Origin: an uncultured Candidatus Saccharibacteria bacterium
GTDB taxonomy: Bacteria; Patescibacteriota; Saccharimonadia; Saccharimonadales; UBA4665
Reading direction: 5' to 3'
DNA length: 23,470 nucleotides
NCBI GenBank assembly: GCA_903836325.1
Contig: CAILQE010000035.1
Span: forward strand, 1-23,470
How positions within the stretch are numbered: position 1 is the stretch's first letter; each line of letters begins with the position of its first letter. The notes below the pieces were generated by a model. That model worked only from the letters and a program-made list of their open reading frames with translations, made no database searches and was not told where the DNA came from. The position numbers and the translations under genes were made by a program. Below, one piece after another: positions 23,391 to 23,470 of the stretch.

Positions 23391-23470
23391 TTACCAGAAT
23401 TTAGGTAGAAGTGCTGGAGTTTTCTTCTTGTATTCTTCCCAGCCAGGTTTTTTAGATGTACCTTTTTCGG
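23391..23470 (-). CDS. Partial CDS, C-terminal 25 residues only (5' end cut by window edge)
   Basis: On the minus strand a frame enters from the right edge and ends at TAA (23391-23393). It encodes EKGTSKKPGW EEYKKKTPALLPKFW. A Tyr-containing basic helix followed by ALLPKFW at the extreme C-terminus resembles the end of membrane methyltransferase/reductase proteins of the isoprenylcysteine methyltransferase or DUF1295 type. With so little sequence this is a guess. The other frames here hold stops or lack such a pattern. Confidence 0.5.
   Translation of the reverse strand, partial: EKGTSKKPGWEEYKKKTPALLPKFW

Noticed and set aside
1..23470. CRISPR arrays, insertion sequences, prophage genes or attachment sites
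   Set aside because: No regularly spaced repeats, transposase, integrase or terminal inverted repeats were seen; the tRNA genes have no repeated 3' fragments nearby.
1..23470. TGA recoding as in Gracilibacteria
   Set aside because: All recognised proteins read through without TGA codons and xth ends on TGA at the expected length.

Overview
The window is a compact, AT-rich bacterial chromosome segment with 19 protein genes (two cut by the window edges), three tRNA genes and one strong candidate for a stand-alone structured RNA. It looks like a member of the Patescibacteria/CPR, most likely Candidatus Saccharibacteria (TM7). This is inferred from the reduced, housekeeping-rich gene set, very short intergenic gaps, membrane-anchored sortase, PEGA and DUF3048 proteins, and a sigma-region-4/winged-helix protein that is not a full sigma factor. 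No gene needs TGA read as an amino acid, and TGA ends one gene, so the code-25 Gracilibacteria/Absconditabacteria are unlikely. The lineage call is not proven by any marker gene here.

Left part (1-3767, minus strand): a cut-off small ORF, a DNA-binding protein with sigma region 4 plus winged helices, and topoisomerase I. Positions 3768-4269 form the only long gene-free stretch. It holds a canonical promoter (TTGACA, 17 bp, TAAAAT), about 360 nt of sequence with many long-range complementary segments, and a strong terminator hairpin. I could not match it to RNase P RNA, tmRNA, SRP RNA or 6S RNA.

Middle (4270-12934, mostly minus): histidine kinase and response regulator, followed closely by an RluB-type pseudouridine synthase, Der GTPase and peptidyl-tRNA hydrolase, so signalling genes lead into a ribosome/translation run. 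tRNA-Glu(CUC) lies on the plus strand. Next come a DUF4367-like membrane protein, glutamyl-tRNA synthetase and a DUF3048 (YerB-like) membrane protein in one minus-strand run.

Surface region (13054-17391): a PEGA-domain membrane protein, a sortase, tRNA-Leu(CAA) and a large beta-rich surface protein. Several of these envelope proteins carry long cytoplasmic N-terminal tails. Right part (17388-23470): a degenerate ribokinase-fold protein translationally coupled to exonuclease III, tRNA-Ser(GGA), a UppP-VKOR operon (lipid carrier recycling and disulfide formation), an MMPL/RND-type transporter, an unidentified protein, and the last 25 codons of a gene cut by the edge.

Genome-style signals: all three convergent gene pairs overlap at their stop codons, several genes have a -10 box placed so that the mRNA would begin at or next to the start codon, and two tRNA promoters plus the exonuclease promoter share a non-standard upstream element, TGTTATA, at identical spacing.
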